Notes under the pieces: model-generated | The model's input: the letters and a program-made list of their open reading frames with translations, nothing else | What the model was told of the DNA's origin: nothing | Databases searched by the model: none | Shown: one piece after another, positions 24,240 through 36,979 of the stretch | Position numbering within the stretch: position 1 is the first letter of the stretch | Layout: each line of letters starts with the position of its first letter | Program-made: the position numbers and the translations under genes | Origin: Steinernema hermaphroditum | Lineage: Eukaryota; Nematoda; Chromadorea; Rhabditida; Steinernematidae | DNA: 64,000 nt | Direction: 5' to 3' | NCBI GenBank assembly: GCA_030435675.1 | Contig: CM059621.1 | Coordinates: 15,438,001-15,502,000 of the forward strand

Positions 24240-24525
24240 TCAGCAAGAACTGTCTGGGCTCAACTGTCTCGCATGGGCTCAAAGGGCAAAATGTCTGATA
24301 ATAAATCTAAGCTTAGGCTTAGGCTTAAAGGGCAAACTGTCTGAAAAAAAACTTAAGCTTAGGCTTAAGCTCAAAGGGCAAACTGTCTGAAAAAAAACTT
24401 AAGCTTAGGCTTAGGCTTAAAGGGCAAACTGTCTGAAAAAAAACTTAAGCTTAGGCTTAAGCTTAAAGGGCAAACTGTCTGGTATGGGCTTAAAGGGCAA
24501 ACTGTCTGAAAATAAGCCTTAGTTC
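24240..24525 (+). repeat. Minisatellite with TTAGGC-type units
   Basis: About six copies of AAAGGGCAAACTGTCTG separated by A-runs and CTTAAGCTTAGGCTTAGGCTT, giving a unit near 47 bp in the middle of the array. The spacers contain one or two TTAGGC hexamers, the canonical nematode telomere repeat. Outer copies are shorter and more diverged. No gene in the surrounding 22909-25096 can be supported apart from the promoter part of the next gene. Confidence 0.75.
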
Positions 24526-25096
24526 TATGTTCAGTGTGCGTCTACACATTCCCTTATCTATTTTTGTGATTTTTCTGATTCTTCATTCGATGTTGACTTT
24601 CTATTCCACGACTCCCTCCGTACCCTTTAGCTAGAAAAAAATGCACAAAATCAATACGAAGGGAAAAATTTTCCACATCCTTTTCAGGAGATCAGTCAAG
24701 TTGTATTCTGTGTCTAATACGCAGAAAATAGCAGTGTTTTCCATTGGCACTCGTCACGGCATCGGCCGAACAAGTTACTATGTCGCCTGCTGCAACCGAG
24801 AAGAATCCAGTGAGGAGCAGGATCAGGCGAAACATCTCGACTGGGACGGTCCAAAAATGAATGGGTCAATTAACTCGTTTCTGTCCGATAAAAATTGTGC
24901 ATAAATGTTTGTTAAAAATCTCATGCGCAACATTTACCAGCTTGAGTTAGACGTAAACAACGCATTTTCCATTTCCATCCAGAGCCATCTGCTTTCACCT
25001 GCCGTAACCACACAAATCAAGGTATTCCGTGAACAGATGCCAAAGAATACGTGACCCCTTCTGGAAGGCATAACTTTTATTCACTACCCTATCGCC

Positions 25097-26314
25097 ATGA
25101 ACGTGACGCAGGAGGAGGACTGTAGATGCCAAGGTAAGCCTCACTTGCCGGCTGACAATACCGTACCCTTCTAGAAGGAGTATTCCCCTCGGATCCGATT
25201 CCTCAGATGACTGTCGCCTGTATCGACTTCGTGCTCATCTCCGTAGTTCTGTGGGCGTCCTACCACGTCGATAAGAAGGACCTTTGCCGCATGTACACCT
25301 TGTGGCTCTACCTTTCCCACGCTCCCTTCGACTTGGCCATGTTGATCATGTCGTTCCTTCAGATGAACGGAATCGTCGACAACACCGGGAGGCTATATAC
25401 TGACAGGTTCGGGTTCGTGCATCTTCATAGATATTTCGCTGTTTCAGTTCAAACCTGGTGCCTTTAATTGGCAAACTATTCCAAGATATCGCCTCACAGG
25501 TCTATAGAATCCTAGCCTTATTGATGGTTTTCATTACCTACACGTCATACAGATTCCCCTTCTTCTACCAAAAGATTTTCAAACAGTCGTAAGGGCAAAC
25601 GGTCCTTTCCCATATCTACCCAAATTTAGCAGAAGATTAAGGATATTCCTAAGCGGCTTCATCTTCATTGTTATCGAAGCCGTTCTTTCGAATACGGTAA
25701 CGCTGACTGATATGGAAAATATCAGTCCAACGTGGAACGTCATATCGTTAACAATCATGTACATGCTTCAAGCTTTTGGAACAGTTCCAATCGCCATTAT
25801 GATTGTTTTGTACTTCGTGGTAAGTGCAGAAAAGGATTCCTTGTTTAGGGGTTTAGGCGATCCACACCATCGTTACATACGCAAAGAACAAGGCCCGAAG
25901 AGGAGAATCGACGCGAAATCAGCGTCGCCAACTCCTTTCTGTGATTCTTTACTCGACCTCTCCGAACATCCTGCTTTTGCCACTCTTCATGGCGAACGTC
26001 CTTATCATAATTATGGACCTGAACAAAGACCTCTCTGATGGTCCATTGATGAATGTTTACCTGTTCACGGTTAAATTAATGAGATACTGTAATCATGTAA
26101 GTTGCTGTACGAGGCCCAAGCTCGAGTTTCCGTTTAGATAAGGATACCTGTAATCACCATCTCAACATTTGCTGCCTTCGCTCCCTACAGATCAGTTCTA
26201 ATAGCCAGGAAGAGAAGAAGTGACTACATCACGAGGGTAATGACCGTATCCAGAGCAACTCCTCCCTCGTTTTCTTCTGCTCCAACAACTCCGATTACAA
26301 GAAGCTCGACGTAA
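25097..26314 (+). CDS. Nematode 7TM chemoreceptor-like protein, duplicate 1
   Basis: Six exons (25097-25133, 25175-25406, 25448-25588, 25630-25819, 25857-26096, 26138-26314) keep phase and give 338 aa. Introns are 37-41 nt. An N-glycosylation site (NVT) lies at residue 2. Seven hydrophobic segments follow, including FVLISVVLWAS, the third with RILALLMVFITYTSYRF, and the last with IRIPVITISTFAAFAPYR before a basic RKRR and a Ser/Thr-rich tail. This architecture fits nematode chemosensory GPCRs; I cannot assign a family. Its close copy is on the minus strand at 26993-28209. Confidence 0.8.
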
Positions 26315-26992
26315 TAAACGACGAGCAAACACGTTCAGGAAGCTTCCATTATAATCTGCGCGTCGAGCTGTGCTTTGTATGTGCAATAACCCTCAAAACC
26401 CCAAAAACATGAGAGACGCGTCCTCTGTAAATATCTCACATGGCCTCCGATTCGACAGTAAATAAGAGACGAGGTAAAGAGCAGAGGGGTCCAGCTTTAC
26501 CATAGCCCAGGAGGGTCTACGTCTTATATAGGGTGTGCCGACAGGTGCAAAAATTCAAATTTATGGAGTTCTGCATTCACTTTACATGCAGAAGACCTAG
26601 TAGTCCCGGCCCACGGGAAGGAAGACCCGATTGACAAGGGACGGATTTTCGCGCAATTGTCATGTAATCCTTATATGGCTCCTAAGCTAATCGTCACTTC
26701 GATCTTAACAGTCTTCTCGTGGCGCTACGCAAACAAACGCTCGGATAATTCGTGCAGATTTTCGCATTTTGTTGAAACACCTGCTCGCGAACCGCTGCTT
26801 CTGTCAGAGCAAGGCACAAAACTACGACGGCTGCTCTCTGTATGACTTTCGAGAAAAACGCCATTGAGGAATTGACCAAATTCTAATTGTCAAATAGAAA
26901 ACCAATTCAATAGACATTTAATGAAGTCTTTATTGCTCATGGACGTCACCATAAAACAATACGATATGGAATGGGTCCTGATTAAGCGCTTA
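26315..26992. other. Spacer between the inverted chemoreceptor copies
   Basis: The 678 bases between the two stop codons are not shared by the copies and contain no supported gene. Both genes converge on it, so it must hold both 3' ends. Confidence 0.5.
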
Positions 26993-28209
26993 TTACGTTG
27001 AACTTTTAGCAATCTGAGTTGTCGGAGCAGAAGAAAACGAGGAGGGAGTTGCTCTGGATACGGTCACGACCCTCGTAGTGTCGTCTCTTCTTCTCTTCCT
27101 GGACAGCAGGACCGCTCTATAGGGAGCGAAGGCCGCGAATGTTGAGATGGTGATTACAGGTATCCGTATCTAAACGGAAACTCGAGCTTGGGCCTCGTAC
27201 AGCAACTCACGTAATTACAGTATCTCATTAATTTAACCGTGAACAGGAAAACGTCAAGTAAAGTGCCACGAAAGAGGCCTTCGTTCAGATTCGTAATTAT
27301 GAGCAAGACGTTCGCCGCAAAGAGCGGCAAAAGCAGGATGTTCGGAGAGGTCGAGTAGAGAATCACAGAAAGGAGCTGACGACGCTGATTTTGCGTTGAT
27401 TCTCCTCTTCGGGCCTTGTTCTTTGCGTAGGTAACAATAGCGTGGATCGCCTAACGCTGTTGCAAGGAAACCCGACCATTAGACCTACCGCTAAGTACAG
27501 AATCACCATAATAATAATAGGACCCATTCCAAACAATTGAAGCAAATAGTATACGATATCTCCTATTGCTCCCCATGTAGGATTAATTCTGTCAATGGCC
27601 GTTAACGTCATGGTGTTTGAAACGACCACTTCGAAAACGATGAAAATAAAGCCACCGAGGAATATCTTTAATCTCCTGCTAAATCCGGATAATTTTCGGT
27701 AATGATACTGTGACACTTACGACTGCTTGAACATTTTCTGATAGAAGAAGGGGAATCTGTATGACGTATAAGTAATCAAGACCATCAATAGAGCTAGGAC
27801 TCTATAGACATGCGATGCGATGTCTTGAAACACCTTCCCAATTATGGGGACCAAATTAAACCTAAAACCAGTTTGGATCTCTGACTCAGAGCTGCATACC
27901 TGTCCTTGTATAGCCTTCCGGTGTTGTCGACGATTCCGTTCATCTGAAGGGGCGAGATGATCAACATGGCCAAGTCGAAGGGAGCGTGGGAGAGGTAGAG
28001 CCACAAGGTGTACATGCGGCAAAGGTCCTTCTTATCGACGTGGTAGGACGCCCACAGAACTACGGAGATGAGCACGAAGTCGATGCAGGCGACGGTCATC
28101 TGAGGAATGGGATCCGAGGGGAATACTCCTTCTATAAGGTTACGGTATCGTCAGCCGGCAAGTGAGGCTTGCCTTCGCATCTACAGTCCTCCTCCTGCGT
28201 CACGTTCAT
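26993..28209 (-). CDS. Nematode 7TM chemoreceptor-like protein, duplicate 2
   Basis: Exons, 5' to 3' on the minus strand: 28209-28173, 28131-27900, 27861-27721, 27678-27489, 27450-27211, 27169-26993. Every exon has exactly the same length as in the plus-strand copy, again giving 338 aa with no disabling change. The protein is highly similar to the partner, with differences mostly in the fourth to fifth helices and the tail. Intron 1 begins GC instead of GT (GAAG|GCAAGCC), a permitted but rare GC-AG intron; the partner has GTAAGCC there. Other introns keep position but not sequence. Both copies look functional. Confidence 0.8.
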
Positions 28210-28619
28210 TCTGGGTCTTGCATATAGGCTACTGAATAAAATTTTCAGAAGGGGTCACGTATTCTTTGGCATCTGTCCGCGGAATTCCTTGATTTGTGTG
28301 CAATTACGGCAGGTGAATCTGGGTCTTGCATAGTGAAATGGAATGGGAAATGCGTTGTTTACTTGCGTCACTGTGTGTATAACATAAAATGCACACTTCG
28401 TGTCTTTCAGAGCAACTGTAGTAACAGAAACTGTAGGCGTGTCCCCTTGTCTTCCAGAAGGACAAGTAAAGTCCTCCTCGTCTCTTGTCCCTTGTCCCGA
28501 GAAATCCTGTTCGACCGCCAAGGTGAGCGCTTACGGTAGGGCTGTCGATGTCCTGAATTGGTGCATTTGATCGAAGATGGGCTCCCAAAATCCCCTTGTC
28601 AGAGTACTGTAGAATATCT

Positions 28620-31600
28620 CTACTTGTCCAAGAATTCTGGACATCCTGTAGCCAAGCTTCTGGAGACAATACACGAACCAAAGGGCTTCCAAAGGGACAA
28701 GTAAAGTAAGAATTTACTTAAACAGTTGATGAAATGCACTGTTACGATATGCAATACATTACTGGCACTACGCAGGACCGTCACCGAAATCTCTAATAAA
28801 TTATGAATATTATGGCCGAATTGTGAGTAGATACATATTATGCGACACGCGGGAATCTCATAGATCGTCGTTGGTGATGTTGTAAGGAGGCCGACCCTCT
28901 CGCAGTCGAGGTAAGGCGTCCTGAAATGCGCCATCAGATTATATAGCGATTGTGCAAATCGTACAGAAATGGTGATGAAGACGTCGTCAAAGGACTCGTA
29001 GCCGTCACTTAGAAGATTTAGGTCTTTGACGGTGCCGTCTTCAGAGTTGATGATAGAACTGGCTTTGGAAGCTTCGAGAAGATCGGAGGCCTTGTTTGTG
29101 ATGTCGTCGTCGAATTTGTACATGTCTTCAGGGGGCTGAAATGGGAGGAACGTAGAGAAACAGTGATATAGAGTACGGTACCTGATTTCCTTTATGTTCG
29201 GCAAGAATCTCGGCACTGATCGATTGGAACAGTTGTGACAGGAGAATGCACTGATCCGTGTTCAAACGGATCCAATCGAATCTCTGCTGCTGGTGACTGA
29301 CCAAGTAGTGGAACTCAAAAATCGAAGGAGCCGTTGTGTGATCGGCCGGGGTGTGTGTGATTCGCCAAATGCGAATGCGCACCGCCCGAAAGACTGCCTG
29401 TATGAAGCCGGCTTGAGAAAGTTCGTTTTCGTATTCCAGCACAATCGTCCTCCTTCCAACTTTGAGTTTTGTCCCCGTTCCAGGCTTTGGGTAGTCGGAC
29501 GTGACGGGCAAGAGGACTTCGTAGCTGTAGTTGGGCTGGAGATGGCAGAGACGAAGGTATTGCACGTAACTTTCTTGTTCGTCCAGGAGGTTTAGGCGTT
29601 CTTTGACGTTCGGCGCTATCATGAGATGGCCATTTTGGATATCTGACTTGGCCTGAAGTGAAGGGAAGGATTCAAAAATTCGCTATTTAAATGAAATCTA
29701 TGACAGTTGGACCAGTTTTCGCTCCATTAGATACTGTAGCATTCATTTCCGACTGCTCGATAAATCGAAATGTGGCCTACAACCAAAAATGAACCAAAAA
29801 AGCTAAACCAAGAGACAGTCTAGTGATTCTTTCCGACTTGTTAAGCAGTTCAAAGCAATGTTTGATTAGTCAGCCGCTTTTTACTATATCGTGGATGAAG
29901 CCAATTTGTGACATTGATTATGCTGAACTTACAAACAAAACGCATTCTCAATGAGTCACTCAGATCAGTCTAGATGCTAACTCGCTACGTCTCTGAAGAT
30001 GCCAGACCTTGCGTTTCTTGACAGTTTTTCAGCCATTTTTAGGCTAATTTACTACAATTCATGACGTGACGACGATAAAAACGATTCGCTGAGCGCCTAT
30101 ATTGCCGTCCACAGGCCCTTTGCTCCAAAAAGACGCAGACAGTGGTCCGGTTGAAAAGGAAAGAGACAAGACTGCTCTGCTTCTGGCAAAGAAACGAAAA
30201 TACTGTCTACAGACATCCTCATAATACGGTCCGTCTTCTCCTGGCAGATAGGAAATGTCTGCATGAATGAGCCCTCTGTCTCACATGCTAGGCGAAAAGT
30301 GGTCTACAGACCGCATTATGAAAGGCGCTGTAGAGCGCATTTCAATTTCTTCGCCAGGCTGAAAGCGGTCGCAAATGTCCTAAAGAACTTGCAGATGAAA
30401 CAACATCTCATGAAAAACATGAAACGTGGCACTATCGTTTCAAATAAATGTCAAAAACTCTTTTCCTCGTTCTTTTTTATCCATTCTCATTATCTGTCCA
30501 AATTGCCCACCTGCAAGTACAGTAGCCGTACAGCTCCGGGATCGTCGAGCAGCGACTCTTCCATTCTCGGGTCCCAAACTATCTTCCTAATAACAATTTT
30601 ATGGAATACTCCGTTCGGAGCCGATTTTCGATTGACGTTTTGTTGAGTTATATATGGTGACTCGAAATTCCGCAGCATCCTCACCACTAAACTCCTCTAT
30701 TAAACGCCGCGAGTCCCGAAACGACATACGGAGCATGTCGAATTTGTCGCTGGTAGAAGCGAGCTCTCCGTCGCCTTGAGCATTCCTGTCTCGAGCCAAG
30801 AAGAGGGCAAACGATGCGATGTTTCTTGTGTCCGTTCCACAAGCGTCCAGCGCCAGTTTTAGGATAACTTCCGAGTTGTTGTTGGGGAGACATTGGACGG
30901 TTTTGTGGGAGCCATCCGGTAGAAACACTTCCACTTTGACGTTATAGGACGAGGGCTGGTAGGAGTCCTATAGGAAGACGGTTGTGTCACAGTCACGATG
31001 AGAAAAAGGCGCTCTTACAACTTGATATTCCAAAAAGGCGTTCTCAAAAAGATAGTGTCGAACGACGTCTTCGTTTTGGATCAGTCCTTGAAAGTACTTC
31101 TTCAGGCCGATCCTCCTGTCGTTGATCGCCTTATCGTCCAGACTGCGCCAGATCTTCTTCGGCGGGAAATCGGGCGCATTCAGACGGAAGCCGAAGTTTT
31201 CGACGAGCCGCTCGTGGAGGGTGAAGAGCTCGCTGTAGCGGACGGAAGCGTGGTATATGCCATTGCAGTGGATATTGTACACCTGAATTCAGAAAGAAAT
31301 AGCAGAATTGCGCGAGATCTCTTTGAGAAAAGGATATTCTTTGTTTGAGAGTTTGTCTAGACAGGTTTGTCTTGCAGACGACTTATATCGGTGAAGTGTC
31401 TCTCTACAGACACTAGGAGTAGCCAGATGTCTCTATGAATTCATTCCTGGCCGTAATCAGAATGGGTGTCCGTTGTTATCATGTGCGAGCTGTGGGTAGT
31501 TTATCGCGGGAAACCACATGATCGAAACGTCGAAAACAACCAGCAAGGAGCTCTGTATTTTGTGGGAAAAAAAGCAATTTAACTCAAACCAACCGTGTAC

Positions 31601-31656
31601 TTCTTTCCGTCAGGCTCAGAGAGCGTCTGGTAGTCGGGGATGGCGACGTGCAGCAT
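28620..31656 (-). CDS. snx-17: SNX17-like sorting nexin (PX-FERM)
   Basis: Exons, 5' to 3': 31656-31594, 31282-31019, 30967-30730, 30686-30511, 29652-29182, 29135-28620. Phase is kept throughout. Residues 1-110 form a PX domain (YNIHCNGIYHASVRYSELF, then FPPKKIW), followed by an atypical FERM module with VEVFLPDGSHKTVQ, NFESPYITQQ, HKIVIRKIVWDP and WRITHTP. These match the order of SNX17/SNX31 proteins, which bind PI3P on endosomes and recycle NPxY cargo. The conserved part ends around SDGYESFDDVFITI. The frame then runs on for over 120 residues of unremarkable sequence to a TAG at 28620. The true end may be earlier or spliced elsewhere; with this end the protein is about 575 aa. Intron 4 (29653-30510) contains a worn relative of the 23.5-kb repeat. 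Confidence 0.85.
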
Positions 31657-32143
31657 TATGATGTCGATGGCATAATAGAGGCTGAAAGACGGCTCAGCAG
31701 GATGAGAAGAGGAGGCAGCAAGTGGTCGCGCCCGGAGTTTTGTTTAGACGGCGCGTGAACGAGTGAGGAATACGAGCGTTCCCGCAGTGAGAAGAGGCAG
31801 GGGAACAGTTGAACGTCGCGCGAATTGGAAGGAAACAGTGCGCGACGAAGTCGTCGACGTGTCAATCAATGGTTTTATGGACTCTTTCACATTTGTCACA
31901 GCTCAGAGACCACCGTCCATGGATCAGCTGTGTGGAACGACCGCTCGCACCAGCGCTGCTTGCACAAGCAATAAACCGATTAGACACAACAGAGACAATG
32001 ACGTCATCCCACGACGTCTGAAATGGCAACCGTCTGCAAAACACATTCCAGACTGTCGGTGGCAAATGAGACATGGACATTTAAAAAATTAAATGTTTAT
32101 CGCGTCCATAACTTACAACAAGCACTCAATACACCGGAATATA

Positions 32144-33354
32144 TTAATTGCCGCCTTGGTACTCCTCCATGTGCGTCAGAATGTAGTTGATGGTCAATTC
32201 CTCGTTCTTGTCACAAGCGAGGAACGCTTCGAGAACAATGGTCTCCGGGAATCCCATCGAGCGTATCTGCAAAAAAAAATCAGTACGAGTCTTCGTTTAA
32301 CGTCTATAATGCTTACGCGTTCGAGAGCGGCATGTTCGTCAGGGGTCAGCTGAATATGGTACGGTTGCCCGCGCTGAGGAACAGCGCCAGCAGCGGGTTG
32401 CACAGGATCAGCTTGTTGTTGATCAGCGGCGGCGACGGGAGCAACGGCTTCACTCTCTGCCGCCGAGACCGGAGCGTTCAAACGCTCAAGGAACAGCGCC
32501 TGGTTATCACGGATGAACTGCAACAGGTCAGGGTTCAACTGCTGGATTTCCTGCATGATCTGAGGCAGCGCTGCGGGATTTTCCAGCACGATTTGACGAA
32601 GTTCTTCGAACTGAGGGCTCGACAGGAAATCGAGATTTGACTCCCCAACCTCTTCCGGCGGACCAATGGTGACGTTTTCAGCAGCATTGGCATTGGCAGG
32701 GATTCCGCTGATAAGATATTCGACGGCGCGGTCAGCATTGTAGAAAGCAGCCTTGAGGGCGAGAACCACTTGTGGGCGATCGTATCCCATGGCCATGATC
32801 GCCTCAACGGTGGTCTTGTGCTCTTCAGGCACTAAACAAATTGAATTAAGGTCAGTTTATATCTCTGATGGCTTACCATCACCCTGGGTCGGCAGCTGTG
32901 CCTGCTCCACAGAAGCAGGAGCTGGACTCTCATTGGCCGGTGTCGTAGAAGTAGCTTCAGTAACAGCAGCGGCGGTCACAGTAGTCGTTGCTTCTTGGGT
33001 CGGAGTGGTGGTAGCCGATGTCGAAGGCTCTGCAGGCTGAGGAGTCGGTTCGGCGGCGGGCGCTGGGGGTGCAGGCTTCTTCTTCGGGTTCATAACAACC
33101 ACAAATTTCTTCTCGTCGAACTCCATCTGAGCGACGGTCTCGTCGTCCTCCAGCACCTTTCCGTTGTAGATGAGCTTCAGCGTTTCCAGGCAAAACTGGT
33201 CCTCTCCATGCTCTTTGACCATTTGTTCCTTGACGGCACCAATCTAAAAAAGATGAATAAGTGGTCAAGCTAACATCCCAGGACTTACGCGAGTCTCACC
33301 GTCCAGTTCCATCTGGAACGTCTTCTGGTTGATGGTCTTGAATGTGATCAGCAT
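32144..33354 (-). CDS. rad-23: RAD23 (UBL-UBA1-XPC-binding-UBA2)
   Basis: Exons 33354-33289, 33243-32877, 32831-32317 and 32266-32144 give 356 aa. Domain order is that of RAD23: N-terminal ubiquitin-like domain (starting MLITFKTINQKTF), an Ala/Thr/Pro linker, UBA1 (VEAIMAMGYDRPQVVLALKA), an XPC-binding domain (PQFEELRQIVLENPAALPQI) and a C-terminal UBA2 (IRSMGFPETIVLEAFLACDK). The family shuttles ubiquitylated proteins to the proteasome through UBL binding to RPN1/RPN10 and stabilises the nucleotide-excision repair factor XPC. A 3' splice site (CTTCTTTTAG) lies about 25 nt before the ATG, a likely trans-splice site. It is 487 nt upstream of the sorting nexin on the same strand. Confidence 0.95.
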
Positions 33355-34652
33355 TTTGAACAACAACTGATACACTAAAAGAAGCGCTGAATGTTAGTCA
33401 AGTTTGTTTTCGAATAGCACGAGGTAGAGCAAACACAAACACGATAAACAACTCGAACTGCGCTGTTTGTTTAGACAATGCGATCAGCTGCACACATCGT
33501 TGCCGATTTCGATCTGATTCAGTGCCGCTGCGCAATGGTGCCGATTTGCACTGCCCATAGAAGAGTCGCCAGTGATACCATCAAAGATCACCAGTGTGTT
33601 TACATAAGCAGCCTTCTAAAGGCATGGAGTCAGTTCAAGAAGGAAAACAACTCCCGCTCCGATCAGAAGCGTTTATACAAACAAAGTGGCACTATCTTAA
33701 ACTGTTAATCGCTGAATAATGCGCTTATATGCACAAGCCGACAAGCACCGTTTCCTAGTTACCTTACAGCTGTGGCGTTCATCAGCCCTTAGCAGCGTGA
33801 AGGAAACCATTTCTAAAGGTCACTTCCTTGATCAATGATCAAATTATGCGTCCAAGGTAATCCAAAAAAACGTCCAAAAAACGAGCCTCAGCACTCAATC
33901 GGTGCGTCTTTCTACAGTCTTTTACAAAAGAGAAACAACGTATTTGCAAGGGACAGCAAATTCAAGCACTACCTAAACTTTGATCTCCCCTATCCAAAGG
34001 ACACATTTCGCAACAGCACTAGCCCACGATTTTCGAAAATCGCATATACGTCACTTAATTCTTCAATGCAATTCTTCGAAAATTTTCCTAGATGCTGGTA
34101 AAAGGACATTCGGGCAGCCAACGCGACACGAAGACCAACGTGAGCCACGCACGAAAGGGAAGGCTGCAAAATTAGGCGGCGCGAGCTCGCGTGCCGATGG
34201 CGTTGCGGCGGCGAGCGAGAGGCCAGCGATTTCAAATTTCGCTGACACCGCCGGGGGCGTTATCGATCGCAGGTCTATCGTGGCGGGAGCGCCTTTGCGC
34301 CAAAGGAAAATTTCAATCGCTTCTCGGTCGGTGGTGATCAGAGGCTGTCTGTTGTGTCTGCATATGGAATGTACTTGTCTAGACTGTAGACACTCTGCAC
34401 ACGTCTTTTACAAACTGGAATTGTCAGAGCGCCTCTGAATGGTATGAAAGGTATCAGAGAGACTGTCTTAAACGGATCGAGAGTCTCTTAACCACGACTA
34501 ATTGGTGTGGTCTACTTTGGCTGAGTTTCTTCATTTGGATACTTCCCAATAACTGCTCCCTCCCTTTCGTATCTTTCAAAGACAGAAGTTGACATAATAT
34601 CATTTATTAGAAAGTCTTTGTACGAGAGGACATAAATGCACACTACAGCACT
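33355..34652. other. Intergenic region 5' of rad-23
   Basis: It contains the presumed rad-23 promoter next to 33354 and a GC-rich patch near 34140-34310. No coding or RNA gene could be supported; the open frames lack splice-consistent extension or recognisable motifs. Confidence 0.4.
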
Positions 34653-35310
34653 TCACATATGACGAGTGTTGCCAAAATTGAGCCCAGAGGCGTTGGCTCC
34701 CTTGTTGGAACCCATCTGGAGGCCAATGATGGCATCTCCAGCACGAAGCTGCTCGTCGCTCCACTGGCGCTTTTCTCCTTCGGCCTCCTTCGGTCCTAAA
34801 ACGTTTCAGTCTCGCTGGGAACCCGATAAGGAGACCTACCCAATCCGGCTTTTCCAAAAAGTTTTTCACTCTTTCTGGCCAACGAGCTCAAGCACACGAG
34901 CACGGCGTTGGGGTCCTGAGCCTCGAAGAGGTCGGCCGTTTGGAAGATCTCCGACTTCTGGACGTGCTGCTGGGCGAAGTTCAAGAAGAAGGAGATGTTT
35001 TCCATCTGCTTAAAGACCATTTTGCTCTCGTTGACCTTACGAACGGAGCCAGGGGAGAGGGCGTTGGCCAGCCTAAGTGAAATGGTGAGTCACTTGAGGC
35101 AAGGACCAGTCCCTACTTGCAAAGGGTCTTTCCGTCCTTCAGCAGTTCCAAGAAGTTGTTCACATCTCCGGAAGTGTTGATGTCCTCGCCGATAGTGCGA
35201 CCGAGCCAAACGAGGATCTGCTGGGCGAGATGCTCGTCGTACTTGCTCAGGATCTTCTTTTGCGCCTCAAGCGCGATTCCCGATTTAGCGGCGCGATCGG
35301 TAGCGGACAT
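34653..35310 (-). CDS. Transgelin/calponin-like actin-binding protein
   Basis: Exons 35310-35117, 35072-34840 and 34795-34653 give 189 aa, the usual transgelin length. A single calponin-homology domain occupies most of the protein (QQILVWLGRTIGEDI, LEDGKTLCKL-type motif LKDGKTLCKLANAL, then FKQMENISFFLNF and LFEAQDPNAVLVCLSSLAR). The end carries one calponin-type repeat, GDAIIGLQMGSNKGANASG. The start is the ATG at 35310, three bases after a perfect 3' splice site (AAATTTCAG), so it is probably trans-spliced; the ATG further upstream would lie before that site. It should bundle or stabilise actin in muscle and other cells. Confidence 0.92.
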
Positions 35311-36979
35311 TTCTGAAATTTTTAAAGCCATAACAGGAGCAATATACACGGACTCGTGTTATTTATCGATCGATTTTTGTTTTGGGATTGTTATAGTCTT
35401 TTCCCCCGGAAGTATGAACCCCAGCAGCAACGTCCATAGCTGCCTTTTGGCCTGAATAATCTAAGGGCCACACGCCACAGGAATCGATACATTCAAGAAG
35501 ACCTCAAATCGGGGGCACGACTGCTCTTCCAAAGGCGAAATATTCCGAATGAGCAGACGTGAACGCACCGTCGATGCGACCAAAGTGATGACTAAGCAAC
35601 GACCCCCTGTTTACTGAGCGGAAATGGGCCTTTTCTCTCTTACAGCGGTCGTTGGGAAAACGACGCCGGGAGCCCTTGCTGTGGGCGACTGTACACAACT
35701 CGCGATAAAGGCGCATGCGTGGCAATGAAGATGAGTCAGATTGAGTGATAACGAAATAAGTGGAATGTGCTTCGCACATGAATCAGAGATGCGTTGGTGG
35801 AACTTGTTTGATGCGCGCCGACGGGAGAGGAAGGAAAATGTCCATTTTTTGAGCAATAAAATCCAGGCTGTGAAAGGGCTAAAGACTAAAGTGAAAATGC
35901 CGGGCAGTAATCGGCTTATTTCGCGTAATGACAGTTGATCCGAGTCCTATGACCATCTATCAGGAAGTGGATGAACCTTCATTCCAGTGTATTGATTTCT
36001 GACCCAAACGTGGCCCATTTCTTTAACTCAAAGATTCGCCCTACCATCCATGAAATCCAGTGTTTGCTAGACTGACTGGCGGATCTGCAAGCCCTAGCAT
36101 CTACAAAACAGATAGGTATTATTATGTTGTTGGTCAGGCCGGTGGCTGATGAGCTTATGGCTGGTATGGTGATTGATTTGATCCAAGTTCTGCATCATCT
36201 TTGTTAATAAGACGTTAAGTTTCACCTGTTTGTAGCGCGACCGAGCCGTCTAATCTCTCCCACTCACGGGCCGACCGATGACGACCGCCACGCCATAGTC
36301 GGTGCCAATTGTCCCAGCTGGTAGTCGGTTCAACCGTCGCCTCCGTAATCTTCCTCCTCATGGTTCCTCCTAATGAGCGATAATTTTCCTTTCCCTAACT
36401 CAATGAAAAGTGGCTTAGATTCCTGCTCACATGTCCCTAAGGGTCTCTTCTCCTCAGGAACCGATTGAATTGAACTCGCGGGAAACACCGCTTCCTGTAC
36501 AGCTCGATAATATTCGTAGTCTATGACACCCTATTTGAAAGTAGACATGTAACCTTTGAAATGGACATCCCCATTCCGTTAATCTCTTCCGCATTTACTC
36601 CATTTGAATAATGCAATTCGACCATCGCCACATAAAACCATACATGAATGATAGTCGAAATTCGCCACTCACGATGGAAACTATTTTCGTTCTTATTGGT
36701 CTCGTAGGTTTTTCTATGCTCTCTGCGTTCAAAACGGTATACTGTAGCTGTTGCTCGTTGCCCTCAACGAAGCTCAATGGTATGGCTCTTCTTCTATGAG
36801 AAGGCATAGGAGATCGTCAGTAGGAAATTTTATTGAATCGTCGGAGTGTGTGAAGCCTAGGCAGGTTGATCTAGGGAGCCTCTCACGTTCCAGAGTCAGG
36901 CATTTCCAGGAGGCAACGTCACAGTGATAACTTCTTTATGTCCTTTGCTTTATGTACAAAACGAAATAAACATTTGAGA
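35311..36979. other. Intergenic region
   Basis: About 1.7 kb with the transgelin promoter at the left end and the 3' end of the transporter gene at the right. Short frames only; nothing in it could be supported as a gene. Confidence 0.4.

Noticed and set aside
24641..24904. 87-codon frame near the minisatellite.
   Set aside because: No motif, no splice partner and composition like its flanks.
35311..35349. Upstream ATG for the transgelin-like gene.
   Set aside because: A consensus 3' splice site lies between it and the conserved start, so it would be removed by trans-splicing.
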